64,000 nucleotides of DNA from Desulfovibrio sp. (lineage in GTDB: Bacteria; Desulfobacterota; Desulfovibrionia; Desulfovibrionales; Desulfovibrionaceae). The stretch is taken from the NCBI GenBank assembly GCA_031272715.1, contig JAISTH010000071.1:162549-226548 (forward strand). The letters are read 5' to 3'. The notes below the pieces were generated by a model, which ran no database searches, was not told where the DNA came from, and saw only the letters and a program-made list of their open reading frames with translations. Made by a program: the position numbers and the translations under genes. Positions 25,960 to 34,328 of the stretch are shown here, in pieces (within the stretch, counting starts at the first letter, position 1; each line of letters starts with the position of its first letter).

Positions 25960-27042
25960 TCAATCGGCGTGTGTCGCCGGATTTGCGCCCTCTCCCTTGG
26001 GAAGGCGAAACACGCCCTTTTCCGTCAGGCGGCCCGTCACGCGCCCCAGGCGGGGCAGGGGGCTGCCGCAGGCGCACGGCCCGGGAAGGACGCTCGCCAC
26101 GTCCCGCGTCCTGTAGCGTATCAGGGGCATGGCCTCCCGGTCCAGCGTCGTGAGGACGATCTCCCCCTCCTTCCCCGCCGGCAGGATGTCCCCCGTGACG
26201 ACGTCCCGGATCTCCACGAGGATGTCCAGGCTGCGCAGATGGTAGCCATCGTGGGCCGGGCATTCCACGGCGCACCCGAACCCCGTCTCCGTGAGACCGT
26301 AGTGGTCGAGAAAGCGGCATCCCCAGGTCTTGCGCACCTTCCGCGCGAGTTCCGGATGCAGCCAGTCAGAACTGCACAGCACCGACGTCGGCGGGTCGTC
26401 CGCCAGAGGAGCCAGCAAGGCCTCCAATTGCCTTGGCGCCGCGACGATGCAATGGGGACGGAACCGTCGGAGCCATGGGAGCGTTTCCTCTCCCTCTTCG
26501 GGGAAGCGGACGTCGACGCCGACGGGACCGAGGGCGCGGGCGAGAAGATCCCCCACGCCGAAGGGGCGGTGGGCTCCAGCCAGCAGGACGCCCAGACGCT
26601 CTCCCCGGCTCACGATCTGTCCCATCCCCACCCTGAAGAAATCCCGGGTGCGGTGCAGATCCCGGGCCGTGAAGGCGATTCTCTTCGGAGGGCCGGTGGT
26701 GCCGGAGGTGGGCAGGGTCACGATGCGATCCACCTCTCCCTGGGACACGCAGCACAGATCCTGCCAGGGAACGATGTCCTCGGGCATCGTGAAGGGCAGG
26801 TCGGCGAGTCTCGCCGACTCCGCTTGAACGCCCGCCAGACGTTCCCTATAGAATCGGCTCGATGCGAGAACCCGCCGGAGGGTGCGGACCAAGGCCCGGA
26901 TCTGCTCCTCCTCGACTCCCGTCGCCAGATCGTCCCCGGTCCAGCCGCGGTCCCGGAGTTCCTCCGCGATCCAGGCATCAAGGACGCAGGGGAGCATTTG
27001 CGACGGAGGCCGCGGGGTGTGGGGGATTGTCGGGGACGGCAT
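25960..27042 (-). CDS. AMP-dependent CoA-ligase-like protein
   Basis: 360 residues, shorter than phenylacetate-CoA ligases (~430) but with their key motifs: the phosphate loop LPTSGTTGPPKR, the HYGLTETG adenylate motif and the LIRYRTRDV hinge. The C-terminal lid ends early after GSPLPRLGRVTGR, so the domain that completes thioester formation is reduced. The family is expected to activate a carboxylate as an acyl-adenylate; the substrate is unknown. I recall the DVU_1553 family as the Desulfovibrio counterpart. The ATG at 27042 (GAGGCG upstream) is preferred; ATG at 26996 is possible. It lies 93 bases upstream of the MobA-like/HD gene. Confidence 0.85.
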   Translation of the reverse strand: MPSPTIPHTPRPPSQMLPCVLDAWIAEELRDRGWTGDDLATGVEEEQIRALVRTLRRVLASSRFYRERLAGVQAESARLADLPFTMPEDIVPWQDLCCVSQGEVDRIVTLPTSGTTGPPKRIAFTARDLHRTRDFFRVGMGQIVSRGERLGVLLAGAHRPFGVGDLLARALGPVGVDVRFPEEGEETLPWLRRFRPHCIVAAPRQLEALLAPLADDPPTSVLCSSDWLHPELARKVRKTWGCRFLDHYGLTETGFGCAVECPAHDGYHLRSLDILVEIRDVVTGDILPAGKEGEIVLTTLDREAMPLIRYRTRDVASVLPGPCACGSPLPRLGRVTGRLTEKGVFRLPKGEGANPATHAD

Positions 27043-27086
27043 GGGTCGTTTCGCCTCTATGCCTCTCGGATATCCTTCCAGTGGCG

Positions 27087-27330
27087 TCACGCTCGGGGCG
27101 CGATGGCGGCCGGTCTGCCCAGGGCCTGGCAAGTCAGCATCGCCGCGGCGGCGAGGGAGCACGCCCCGGAGAAGCCGAAGGCCAACGCCGGGGATGCCTC
27201 CCGATACAGAGGTCCGAAAAGGGCCGAGGCCGGCAGCAACAATCTCGCTGGCGGCATCGTTGCACAGGCTGATGATCCCGATCAGCCAGACGTTCCGTGG
27301 AAGTCCTGCTAGGTCGCAAGAGGGGATGGC
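27087..27330 (-). pseudogene. Remnant of an MFS transporter gene
   Basis: On the minus strand one frame gives AGLPRNVWLIGIISLCNDAA followed by SEIV, the classic first-helix motif of an MFS subfamily (LPRNVWxLGxxSLxND). Directly after it another frame gives LPASALFGPLYREASPALAF and a final hydrophobic helix ending at a TGA at 27087-27089, which matches the last two helices of the same kind of transporter. About 330 middle residues are missing and the two ends are out of frame, so this is the scar of an internal deletion. It shows that the Mop locus once carried, or was invaded by, an MFS gene. Confidence 0.65.
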
Positions 27331-27505
27331 ATGATTCTTCCGTCCTCATGTCAGTCCCGGAGCCGTCATCCTCTGTGGGGACATCGGGGACGGCTCCGCC
27401 GCGATGCGTCGGATGTCGTGCAGGTGCCGTTTCAATCAGAAGCGGCGGCGACATTTGTGACATGCATGCCGACGTCTCCGCGATGCGGGATCGCGCCGCC
27501 GGCCG

Positions 27506-27754
27506 TCAGATGGTGCTGGCTTGGGGCTCCGCCTCCTTGGCCGGCGCCTGTTCCCCGGATTTGGCCCCCTTCTTGGCGGACGAGTCCGACTTGCCCTTCT
27601 CCGACTCATAGCCGCGATGGTACCCATCCTCCACCGCATCGACCTTGCGTTCCACTTTCGCCTTGGCCTTCCCTGCGGTGCGCCCCATCCAGGAGCAGCC
27701 AACGGTGCCCATCGCGAGGGCGATCAGCAATGCGGCGACGATCGCCTTTTGCAT
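27506..27754 (-). CDS. Small lipoprotein
   Basis: An 82-residue precursor with a lipoprotein signal: charged start, hydrophobic core (AIVAALLIALAMG) and lipobox TVGC with Cys20 as the acylated residue. The mature part is Lys/Ala/Glu-rich, predicted helical and then disordered, with no cysteine or known domain. A strong AAGGAGG lies upstream of the ATG. It has its own promoter and does not look like part of the Mop maturation operon, although it lies inside the locus. Confidence 0.85.
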   Translation of the reverse strand: MQKAIVAALLIALAMGTVGCSWMGRTAGKAKAKVERKVDAVEDGYHRGYESEKGKSDSSAKKGAKSGEQAPAKEAEPQASTI

Positions 27755-27867
27755 AGAAAACCTCCTTGCCCGAAACGGGCGCGTGTTCTGAACCCCATGG
27801 CCGCGAACTGAGGACGGGGGGCGGGCGGCATCGCCATGGGCAACGGCGTCCATGGCCGGGGCGGCGC

Positions 27868-27896
27868 AGTCTAGCCGAGGCGTGGGCCGGGGGCAA
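27868..27896 (-). promoter_or_regulatory. Predicted promoter of the small lipoprotein gene
   Basis: Minus-strand TTGCCC (27896-27891), a 17-base spacer and TAGACT (27873-27868), about 114 bases before the lipoprotein ATG. Confidence 0.5.
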
Positions 27897-28991
27897 CACC
27901 CGGTGGAACATGTCCGGGAATGATGGTCTGAGCGAGCGGCCGGATTGGCCACGCAGAGCCTGTCCGCCGGCGGACGTTCGTTTCGGGTTCGCTTGGCGCG
28001 AGACGTTGCCCATCCAGTCGATGGCCAAGTGGCCGAGCAAACCGCCAACCGCCCCATCCGGGCCGGACTTTGGGGACGTCCCCGCAGTCCACGTCTTGAG
28101 GAAGTCCTTGTGGGGATGTCTCGCAAGGCCTTCAGGGGGGCGATCGCCAAAGAAGTCCTTCACTGTGATGGGCGGGAACCGTTGTTCGGGGGAGAACCGC
28201 TCCTGCACAGCATCGCCGTCCAGGCCGGGCGAGGCGGGCTCGGGCCGTCTCCATGTTTTTTGTGTCCGTCGAGGATCTCCCGGACGACCGAACCTTCCGG
28301 ACAATCTTCGATGGATTGTCGAAGAGTCCGCACCCATTGAACGCCATCGCATACGGCCGTGCATAGGCGCACGGGGTCTCCGGGGCTTGTGCGGCGCGAG
28401 CGGGGACTCGGGGTCGGCATGGACGGGGAAGAAGTCCGCCACGTCCTGCACCGGACCGGGGCAGATGGCCACTTTCCGTTCATGGCCGCGTCTATCATGG
28501 CGCCTGGTTGGCCGGGATCCGAGCCAGATGACAGGTTTTGTCGTTGGCCGAATTTATTTGCGACACTGGATGCCCATCCAGATGCCCGGAGGGTGGTTCG
28601 GGAGGGTGCGCCATCCGGAGGTCTTCGGGCATGGAGAGAGAGGCGTCGGCCGCCATGCCACGGCAGTGGGCGCAGAGCGTGCCCGGAAATCGGGCGACGG
28701 TCCCTTCGAAAACCCTCCGAGTCGGATGCGTTCGGTCCGGGCGTTTTCAGGCCAAACTTCGCACGGATTTTTCCATAAACGGAACTCGTTTTGGTCCAGT
28801 GTCGTCCGATCACTGTGCTGGTCCAATCCCGTGCCGATCCAGTGTCATGGCATGCCGTGCCGGCAGGGGCTCATGTCGATCCAGCGGCGTCATTCGCGGA
28901 TATGTCACGGTTCCACATTGGTCCAGCGTCGTGCAATCGCTGTGCTGGTACGACATTCTGTCGTCGATGGTCCGTCCGCAGGACGCGCCTG
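27897..28991. other. Long region without a recognisable gene inside the Mop locus
   Basis: About 1.1 kb upstream of the lipoprotein promoter and downstream of the radical SAM gene. Frames are open by chance on both strands, but none has a ribosome site, consistent codon bias or a protein motif; I looked for transposase, integrase and transporter motifs and found none. The right end carries a diverged direct repeat (listed separately). It may be a decayed insertion. Confidence 0.5.
28791..28950. repeat. Diverged direct repeat, 32 bp, 127 bp apart
   Basis: 28791-28822 and 28918-28949 share 28 of 32 bases (TTGGTCCAG at the start, CTGTGCTGGT at the end). Shorter related pieces (GATCCAG plus GTC or CGTC) occur between them near 28836 and 28877. 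The repeat lies just downstream of the radical SAM gene and could be the remains of a tandem array or of an element end. Confidence 0.6.
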
Positions 28992-30458
28992 CTACCGGGG
29001 ATGGAGGAGATGCCCGTCACGGGACGTGAGATTGTGCAGACAGAAGGGCACAAGGCGCCCGTCCGGGCGCGCCACGTGCACGCAACATCCCCGCGTGCGA
29101 TCCAAGTCCAACGAAAGCGCGTCCTGGAACGCCATGCCGGACAGGGTGAAGCGCCTGCCTTCCCCCACCTGCCGCAGGAAGCGCCCGAAGTCGTCCTTGG
29201 CGGCCGTTCCTCCTCCAGTTCCCGACTCCTTCCCCCCGGATTCTCCACCCTTCCAGTGGGCCGCAACGAAGGCCTTCGATGCCCTGGCCCCCTCGGCCGC
29301 GGTGGGCAACGGCCCGGGCGGAGCGGGAGGGCAGCACTCGGCCTGGCCGATGTGGCGCAGATTCCCTCCCTCCCTGGCATAGACGGCGCTGAAGGAGCAC
29401 AGGGCGTGCTCGCATCCCGGAGGATGGAATTCGGCGAGCCGGACGAGTTCCGGGGCCTGACGCGCCAGTTCCCCCATCACCTCGGAGAGGGTCAGGCGTG
29501 GGGCCTCCTCGAGGGCGTAGGGATACCGTCCGAAGAAGGCCGCTGGTTGCAGGTGGAGTCCCCGCACCCCGGTTCCGAGGGAGAGGGAGAGTCTGAGCAG
29601 GTCCCCCAACTGTCCGTGATTTATCCCTCCGACCACCGTGGCCACGAGAACCGTTCCGAGCCCGGCCTCGGTGGCCGCTGCGATGCAGGCGCGCTTTTCC
29701 GCGAGCAGGGGCCGGCCCCGAAGGTGCGTGAAGACGTCGTCGTCCACGCCGTCCCATTGCAGGTAGAGGCCGTCGAGACCGGCGTGGCGCAGCGTCGCGG
29801 CGTAGCCGGGTTCCCGTGCGAAGCGCAGGCCGTTGGTGTTGACCTGCAGGAGCCCGAAACCGAGCTTTCGTGCGCATTCGACGATCTCGGGCAGGTCGTC
29901 CCGCATCGTCGGCTCTCCCCCGGAAATCTGCACGTTGCAGGGGCCGGCCAGCTTCCTGAGACGCGTCAGGGTCTCCCTGATCTCGTCCAGGGCGGGGTCG
30001 GGCGGGGCATCGGCATTCCGGGCCGATGCATAGCAGAGGGGGCAGCCGAGGTCGCAGCGGCGGGTGACCTCGACGAGTCCCAGACAGGTGTGCTGGGCAT
30101 GGGAAGGACACAGGCCGCAGTCATAAGGGCAGCCTTTTCCCGTCGTCCTGGAGGGGAAGGGGACCGGCGAGGGCGACTTGCCCCGGGACCAGTCGACGAA
30201 GGGAATCCCCTCCACGCCGGGCCACCGCCATGCGGGCGCGGAGAAGTCGCCGTGGTCGGGGCAGGTCTTGACGAGGAGGACGTCGGCCCTGGCGTCGCCG
30301 ATGTCGGCCCCTCCGCCGTCCCCGTTCGCCGCGACGTACGCCGCATCTATGGGACGCAGGCACACGGGGCAGAGACTGCGGGTCCGTCGCAGGATCCTCG
30401 CGGACCGGAAGGGAACGGTGGCCGTCAACCCGCGGAGGCCGGGATTCGGGGCGCTCAC
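28992..30458 (-). CDS. Radical SAM protein of the MJ0619/Tes-like group
   Basis: 488 residues. An N-terminal CPVC pair and the block GCPYDCGLCPSHAQHTC precede the radical SAM motif Cys-x3-Cys-x2-Cys in TRRCDLGCPLCYA; QISGGEPTMRDDL and LQVNTNGLRFA follow as the usual SAM-binding strands. Extra cysteines near the C-terminus (ECC, GCC) may bind another cluster. The same cysteine-rich block precedes the SAM motif in MJ0619-type enzymes, including tetraether lipid synthase, so C-C or C-S bond formation or methyl transfer is plausible. I recall the name TrsS for the Desulfovibrio member. The GTG start overlaps the stop of the C_GCAxxG_C_C gene (GTGA), so they are translationally coupled. Confidence 0.9.
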   Translation of the reverse strand: MSAPNPGLRGLTATVPFRSARILRRTRSLCPVCLRPIDAAYVAANGDGGGADIGDARADVLLVKTCPDHGDFSAPAWRWPGVEGIPFVDWSRGKSPSPVPFPSRTTGKGCPYDCGLCPSHAQHTCLGLVEVTRRCDLGCPLCYASARNADAPPDPALDEIRETLTRLRKLAGPCNVQISGGEPTMRDDLPEIVECARKLGFGLLQVNTNGLRFAREPGYAATLRHAGLDGLYLQWDGVDDDVFTHLRGRPLLAEKRACIAAATEAGLGTVLVATVVGGINHGQLGDLLRLSLSLGTGVRGLHLQPAAFFGRYPYALEEAPRLTLSEVMGELARQAPELVRLAEFHPPGCEHALCSFSAVYAREGGNLRHIGQAECCPPAPPGPLPTAAEGARASKAFVAAHWKGGESGGKESGTGGGTAAKDDFGRFLRQVGEGRRFTLSGMAFQDALSLDLDRTRGCCVHVARPDGRLVPFCLHNLTSRDGHLLHPR

Positions 30459-30895
30459 GGCATGATTTCGTAGCTCTCGGCCAGTTCCAGGATCTTCCCC
30501 CAGCACTCGGAGAGAAGCGCCCCGCAGGCCACGGGATCGGGCATGGCGTCCCCGGGCTTCTTCGCGTTCAGGCCCTGGGCCACGTTGTCGCAGTCGTAGC
30601 CGCCGTAGCCCTCGACGCGGTCGTAGAACCAGGACGCATACTCGTTGAGCATGGGCTCGAGCATCTGTATGGGGGCGCCGTTCTTGTGCCCGAGGAGCGA
30701 AAGGGCGCAGGCGCCGCCGGTCAGCAGGCCGCAGGGGCCGTCGGATCGGCCTATGCCGTGGCACAGGCCCTTCATGGATTCGACGAGGGGCTGGTTCTCC
30801 GTCCCCTGCAACTGGAGGGTGAGGTGCATCAGCAGCTGGCTGCAACAGTGTCCCGAACGGACAAGGGGGAGAAGTTCCATCAACACGGCATCCAC
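30455..30895 (-). CDS. C_GCAxxG_C_C family protein
   Basis: A 146-residue redox-type protein with the family's cysteine pattern: CC at 17-18 (SGHCCSQ), then CGLLTGGACALSLLG, and later Cys residues (DCDNV, CGALLSECW). Family members are probably Fe-S or thiol proteins that partner with oxidoreductases; their role is not known. Selenocysteine versions exist in other organisms, but all positions here are Cys. The GTG start follows AGGAGG by 5 bases. It lies between the methyltransferase and radical SAM genes in one operon. Confidence 0.88.
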   Translation of the reverse strand: MDAVLMELLPLVRSGHCCSQLLMHLTLQLQGTENQPLVESMKGLCHGIGRSDGPCGLLTGGACALSLLGHKNGAPIQMLEPMLNEYASWFYDRVEGYGGYDCDNVAQGLNAKKPGDAMPDPVACGALLSECWGKILELAESYEIMP

Positions 30896-30986
30896 GGCGA
30901 CCTCCTGTTGGTGGGGGTGAAGGGGCGTTGCGGGGTGCGGGACGGCCGGCCGCTTTCATCGACCGGGCCGCGGGTGTTTCGTGGCG

Positions 30987-31676
30987 TCAGGAACGCCGGG
31001 CGACCCAGAGGCCGTATCCCACGGGGCGTCGTCCTCCTGATGCGTCGCAGGGCGTCTCCCCGCACGGGGAGATTCCATACCAGACAAGACGCGCCGCCAG
31101 AAGGGCCAGTTCCCGGCTGTGATCCCGAAAATGCAGCGTCCGCAGTCCCGCTCCGGCGAAGAGCGCTTCCCATTCGTCCCGGGATCTGGCGCCGGCGACG
31201 CAGGAGACGCCATCGGCCCGGCAGGGGGAGGATGGGCCGCGCAGATACATGTCGGAGCACAGCAGCATGCCTCCGGCCTCAAGGACGCGGACGGCGCCTT
31301 CGAGAACCGTCCCGACGTCGCTGAAGAGGCTCAGCACGCATTCGCAGACGACGAGATCGAAGAGCGCGTCCTTCAGGGGCATTGCCGCCGCATCGGCCCG
31401 AATCGTCCCGTGGGCGTTTCCGTCGCACTTGGGCGCGACGTCCAGTCCCCATGCCGTGCATCCCTGCTTCTCGAACCACTCGAGGGTGGCCCCGGCCCCG
31501 CATCCCATGTCCAGGACGCGGCAGGGGAAGCCGAGTCCGGATTCGCGGCAGAGGGCCACGCCGGCGGCCGTCAACGCCAGACCTCCCGGCCGGAGGGCGT
31601 CCCCGGCGACGGCACGGAAATCCTGACGGTTCCAGAGGGCGTCCCCGGCAGGGGGCGGCCCCTCAAGGAGCGTCAC
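30987..31676 (-). CDS. SAM-dependent methyltransferase (class I)
   Basis: 229 residues with a Rossmann SAM-binding motif VLDMGCGAGATLEWF, an acidic motif after strand 2 (GLDVAPK), motif III-like FDLVVCECVLS and a post-motif LEAGGMLLCSDMYL. The substrate is unknown; the gene sits in a fixed block with a small zinc-ribbon-like protein, a C_GCAxxG_C_C protein and a radical SAM protein. The GTG start overlaps the TGA of the upstream small gene (GTGA). I recall it as the DVU_1556 family or TrsM. Confidence 0.88.
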   Translation of the reverse strand: MTLLEGPPPAGDALWNRQDFRAVAGDALRPGGLALTAAGVALCRESGLGFPCRVLDMGCGAGATLEWFEKQGCTAWGLDVAPKCDGNAHGTIRADAAAMPLKDALFDLVVCECVLSLFSDVGTVLEGAVRVLEAGGMLLCSDMYLRGPSSPCRADGVSCVAGARSRDEWEALFAGAGLRTLHFRDHSRELALLAARLVWYGISPCGETPCDASGGRRPVGYGLWVARRS

Positions 31677-31888
31677 TTCTCCTCCACAAGGGCCTCCACT
31701 TCCACCATCTTGCCCTCGGCCAGGGACTTCGGGATCATGGTGAGGCCGCAGACCGGACACCTGGGCAGCAGGACGTCGAAGGCCGCGTCCAGGTAGCACG
31801 CCTGCACCTTGCCCTGCTCGAGGGGCCGATGGCAATTGCCGCATTCCCACCCGGCTTCGTCGGGCGCGTAGTTGGGCTCGAGGCTCAT
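31673..31888 (-). CDS. Small four-cysteine redox or zinc-ribbon protein
   Basis: A 71-residue protein with two CxxC knuckles, ECGNC (Cys16 and Cys19) and RCPVC (Cys44 and Cys47), which suggests a rubredoxin- or zinc-ribbon-like metal site, plus an extra Cys31. AGGAGG precedes the ATG by 7 bases. Its ATG overlaps the stop of the large Fe-S/FAD gene and its stop overlaps the methyltransferase start, so all three are coupled. I recall the DVU_1557 redox family. Metal identity cannot be read from sequence. Confidence 0.82.
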   Translation of the reverse strand: MSLEPNYAPDEAGWECGNCHRPLEQGKVQACYLDAAFDVLLPRCPVCGLTMIPKSLAEGKMVEVEALVEEK

Positions 31889-34230
31889 GGCGCGTCCTCC
31901 TGCCGATTCCATGGTTGTCCGGCGTCGGAACCGCAGCCCGGGATCACCATCCTGTGACACCAGGCGTCGTGGACCGTGAAGCCGCCATCCTTGGGACTGT
32001 ATTCCACCCAGAAGGTGACGCGCCGGGGGCGGGAGGATCCCAGCCTGTGGCCCGTGACAGAGTTGACGAAGTACCTGCCCGCCGCATCCACCGCCTGCAC
32101 GGTCTCGGCCACGTCCTCCAGCAGGATGTGGCGCTCCTCGAGACGCGCCAGCAAGGCGGCGTCGACGTCGAGTCCCGGCACGCCCGCCAAAGGCGCGGGG
32201 ACGTCCGATCCGTCGAGAGCCGCGCGCCGCAGGGCGATCCTGCCGGCCCTCCGTGCGGAAAGCCCCGGTCCCCGTTCCCGGGCGGATGCCGCCCCCGTCC
32301 CGGGGAAGAGCAGATCCAGCAGATGGAGGGCGGGGACGCCTTCCGCGACCAGTCTGTCACGGCACATGATGCAGGAGGCGAGGACGGGCCTCGCATCGGG
32401 TTCTCCCCGTTTTTCCGGGGCGAGATCGGGAGGGAGCCCGTCTTCGGCGATGCTGTCCGCAAGCTCGGGGTCGACGCACCAGACGAGGCCGCCGTAGCCG
32501 CAGCAGCCGGTCGTCCTGCCCGCCGACGGGGAATCCTCGACATCGACTCCGGCCTTGCGGGCCAGAGTCCGGACGCTGTCCAGCCAGGCTGCGTCGTGGC
32601 GCGCGCTGCAGGGATCCCTGACCCACAGGGACTTGGGAAGGCCGGTCCGGGCGCCCTCGGGGAGCGGCATGTCCCGGATCGTCTCCCAGACGGACCGCAC
32701 TTCCGTTCCGGGGAGGTGCTGCCGCAGGGATTCCATGCAGGAAGCGCAGGCCGCGAGCACCACGGGGTTCCCCTGGGCCGCCACGGCCTCCGCGAGGCGT
32801 TTGCCCATGCGGGCGTGGAGGTTGGGCCGGCCGGCCCATTTCGCGGGCACCCCGCAGCAGGAAAGCAGCAATCCCACGCCGTCCCCGGGGAGACCCTTGC
32901 GCAGATGCCGCAGCAGGGCCAGCACCTGGGCGCCTCGGGAGGCCGCCAGCTGGCAGCCCGGGAAGAGCAGCCAGCGCTGCCGTCCCGAAGGATCGGGCTG
33001 GGAGAGGAAGGATTCCGGGCCGCAGGCGCTTTCCATGTCCTCGATGGCGAACTCGTGGGCGGAGGGCGGATCGTAGGCCCGGGCCACCATGTCCTCCCGG
33101 GCCATCAGGCACAGATCCGCCATGGAGAAGTTCTCCGGGCACAGTTCCGTGCATTTCCCGCACAGGCAGCAGCCTTCGATGAGCGGATTGGCCTGGTGGT
33201 GTCCCTTGACGATGGAGGCGTTGTTGGAAATCTGTCGGGTGTAGACCTTGGGATAGCCCTGGTACTTGCGCAGGTAGGCGCAGGCCTTGACGCAGGCGAG
33301 GCACTGGCATTCGAGACAGCGTTCCGCCTCCTTCCTGGCCGTGTCCGGGGTGAATCCCTCCGGGCCCGGCTCGATGCGCGGGGCCGGCGCGATGCCGGAA
33401 ATGTCGATGTGCAGGGGGCCGAAGGTGTCGCCCCGGGATGCCGTCAGGGAGACCTTCGCGACGACGCGTTCCAGCGTCTGGGCCGCGATGCGGCCCTCGT
33501 TGGCCTGTCGGCTGGCGCTGGCGTACCGGTGTCCGGTGGGGGTGGTCTCGAGCCAGCCGGCGGCGCAACATTTGTCGCGCCACAGCAATGTCGCGGCATC
33601 CACGTCCTTGAACCGGGGGGCGAGGGTCGTGGCGTCTGCGTCCAGAAGGACGCCGTCGAAGGACTCCATCGCCTGCGCGAGGGACGCCTCGTCAAGGGAC
33701 GACTCGGCGAACTTCACGCCTGCGCGGTCGAGGGCCTCGAAGACGTCGCCTACCGCCTTCGCCCCGGCGAGCTGCGGGTGCCGCGCAAGCAGGGCGGACG
33801 TCCGTTCGCCCCCGTGCAGACAGGTGACGGGATAGCCGTTCCGGGAAAGGTTCCAGACGGCGGCGAGTCCCGCAAGTCCCGCGCCGAGGACGGCGATGGA
33901 GAACCGCTTCGGAGGCATGGGCAGGGGCCGGGACTGGACGGGCAGATGGGCGAGGCAGAATCGCTCCAGATCGCCGATCGCGCAGCTTCCCCCGAGGTCG
34001 CGCCTCAGGCAGGCGGTCTCGCAGGGGTGGTCGCAGATGAGGCCCATGACGTCCGGCAGGGGCAGGTTGCGTTCCAGAAGGCGCCGCGCCTGGCCGAAGT
34101 CCCCTTTGGCGCAGTGCTGCATGAATGCGCGCACGTCCAGGGAGAAGGGACAGGCCTGCCGGCACTGCGGCGGGCTTTCCTGGGTGCAGCGGGCCTCTGT
34201 CTCGTGGAGGTGTTGCTGATCGAAGTGCAT
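31885..34230 (-). CDS. GltD-like FAD protein fused to di-cluster Fe-S and CCG domains
   Basis: 781 residues. The N-terminal part resembles the GltD-type Fe-S domain (CRQACPFSLDV, then CDHPCETACLR), followed by an FAD-binding GAGLAGLAAVW motif but a shortened flavoprotein core. Two ferredoxin-type cluster motifs follow (CLECQCLACVKAC and CCLCGKCTELCP), then two CCG-type cysteine-rich segments of the heterodisulfide reductase B kind (LSCCGVPAKW with ASCMES; GCCGYGG with SCIMCRD). It should shuttle electrons between a nicotinamide or ferredoxin pool and the Mop system or the radical SAM enzyme. It lies 98 bases after mop, with a strong hairpin in between. Confidence 0.88.
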   Translation of the reverse strand: MHFDQQHLHETEARCTQESPPQCRQACPFSLDVRAFMQHCAKGDFGQARRLLERNLPLPDVMGLICDHPCETACLRRDLGGSCAIGDLERFCLAHLPVQSRPLPMPPKRFSIAVLGAGLAGLAAVWNLSRNGYPVTCLHGGERTSALLARHPQLAGAKAVGDVFEALDRAGVKFAESSLDEASLAQAMESFDGVLLDADATTLAPRFKDVDAATLLWRDKCCAAGWLETTPTGHRYASASRQANEGRIAAQTLERVVAKVSLTASRGDTFGPLHIDISGIAPAPRIEPGPEGFTPDTARKEAERCLECQCLACVKACAYLRKYQGYPKVYTRQISNNASIVKGHHQANPLIEGCCLCGKCTELCPENFSMADLCLMAREDMVARAYDPPSAHEFAIEDMESACGPESFLSQPDPSGRQRWLLFPGCQLAASRGAQVLALLRHLRKGLPGDGVGLLLSCCGVPAKWAGRPNLHARMGKRLAEAVAAQGNPVVLAACASCMESLRQHLPGTEVRSVWETIRDMPLPEGARTGLPKSLWVRDPCSARHDAAWLDSVRTLARKAGVDVEDSPSAGRTTGCCGYGGLVWCVDPELADSIAEDGLPPDLAPEKRGEPDARPVLASCIMCRDRLVAEGVPALHLLDLLFPGTGAASARERGPGLSARRAGRIALRRAALDGSDVPAPLAGVPGLDVDAALLARLEERHILLEDVAETVQAVDAAGRYFVNSVTGHRLGSSRPRRVTFWVEYSPKDGGFTVHDAWCHRMVIPGCGSDAGQPWNRQEDAP

Positions 34231-34274
34231 GGCGCCGCCTGATGAGCGGGGCGTCGCCCCGGAGGAAGGGCGGC

Positions 34275-34302
34275 CCGGACGCCCCCCGAAGGGGACGTCC
34301 GG
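34275..34302 (-). promoter_or_regulatory. UUCG-capped intercistronic hairpin after mop
   Basis: Read on the minus strand, CGGACGTCCCC and GGGGGCGTCCG form an 11-bp stem (one G-U pair), extendable by one more C-G pair, closed by a TTCG tetraloop. No T-run follows, so it is unlikely to terminate transcription fully. It is placed as expected for a 3' stabiliser or partial attenuator that keeps mop message far above that of the maturation genes. Confidence 0.6.
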
Positions 34303-34328
34303 ACCGGAGTCAAGTCAGGAATATGGCG

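Noticed and set aside
27897..28991. Degraded insertion sequence
   Set aside because: I looked for DDE or HUH transposase motifs and terminal inverted repeats on both strands and found none, so I only call it gene-free.
27766..29382. A 538-codon plus-strand frame over the gene-free stretch
   Set aside because: No ribosome site, no motif and Arg/Pro/Ser-rich composition; it overlaps the end of the radical SAM gene in antisense.
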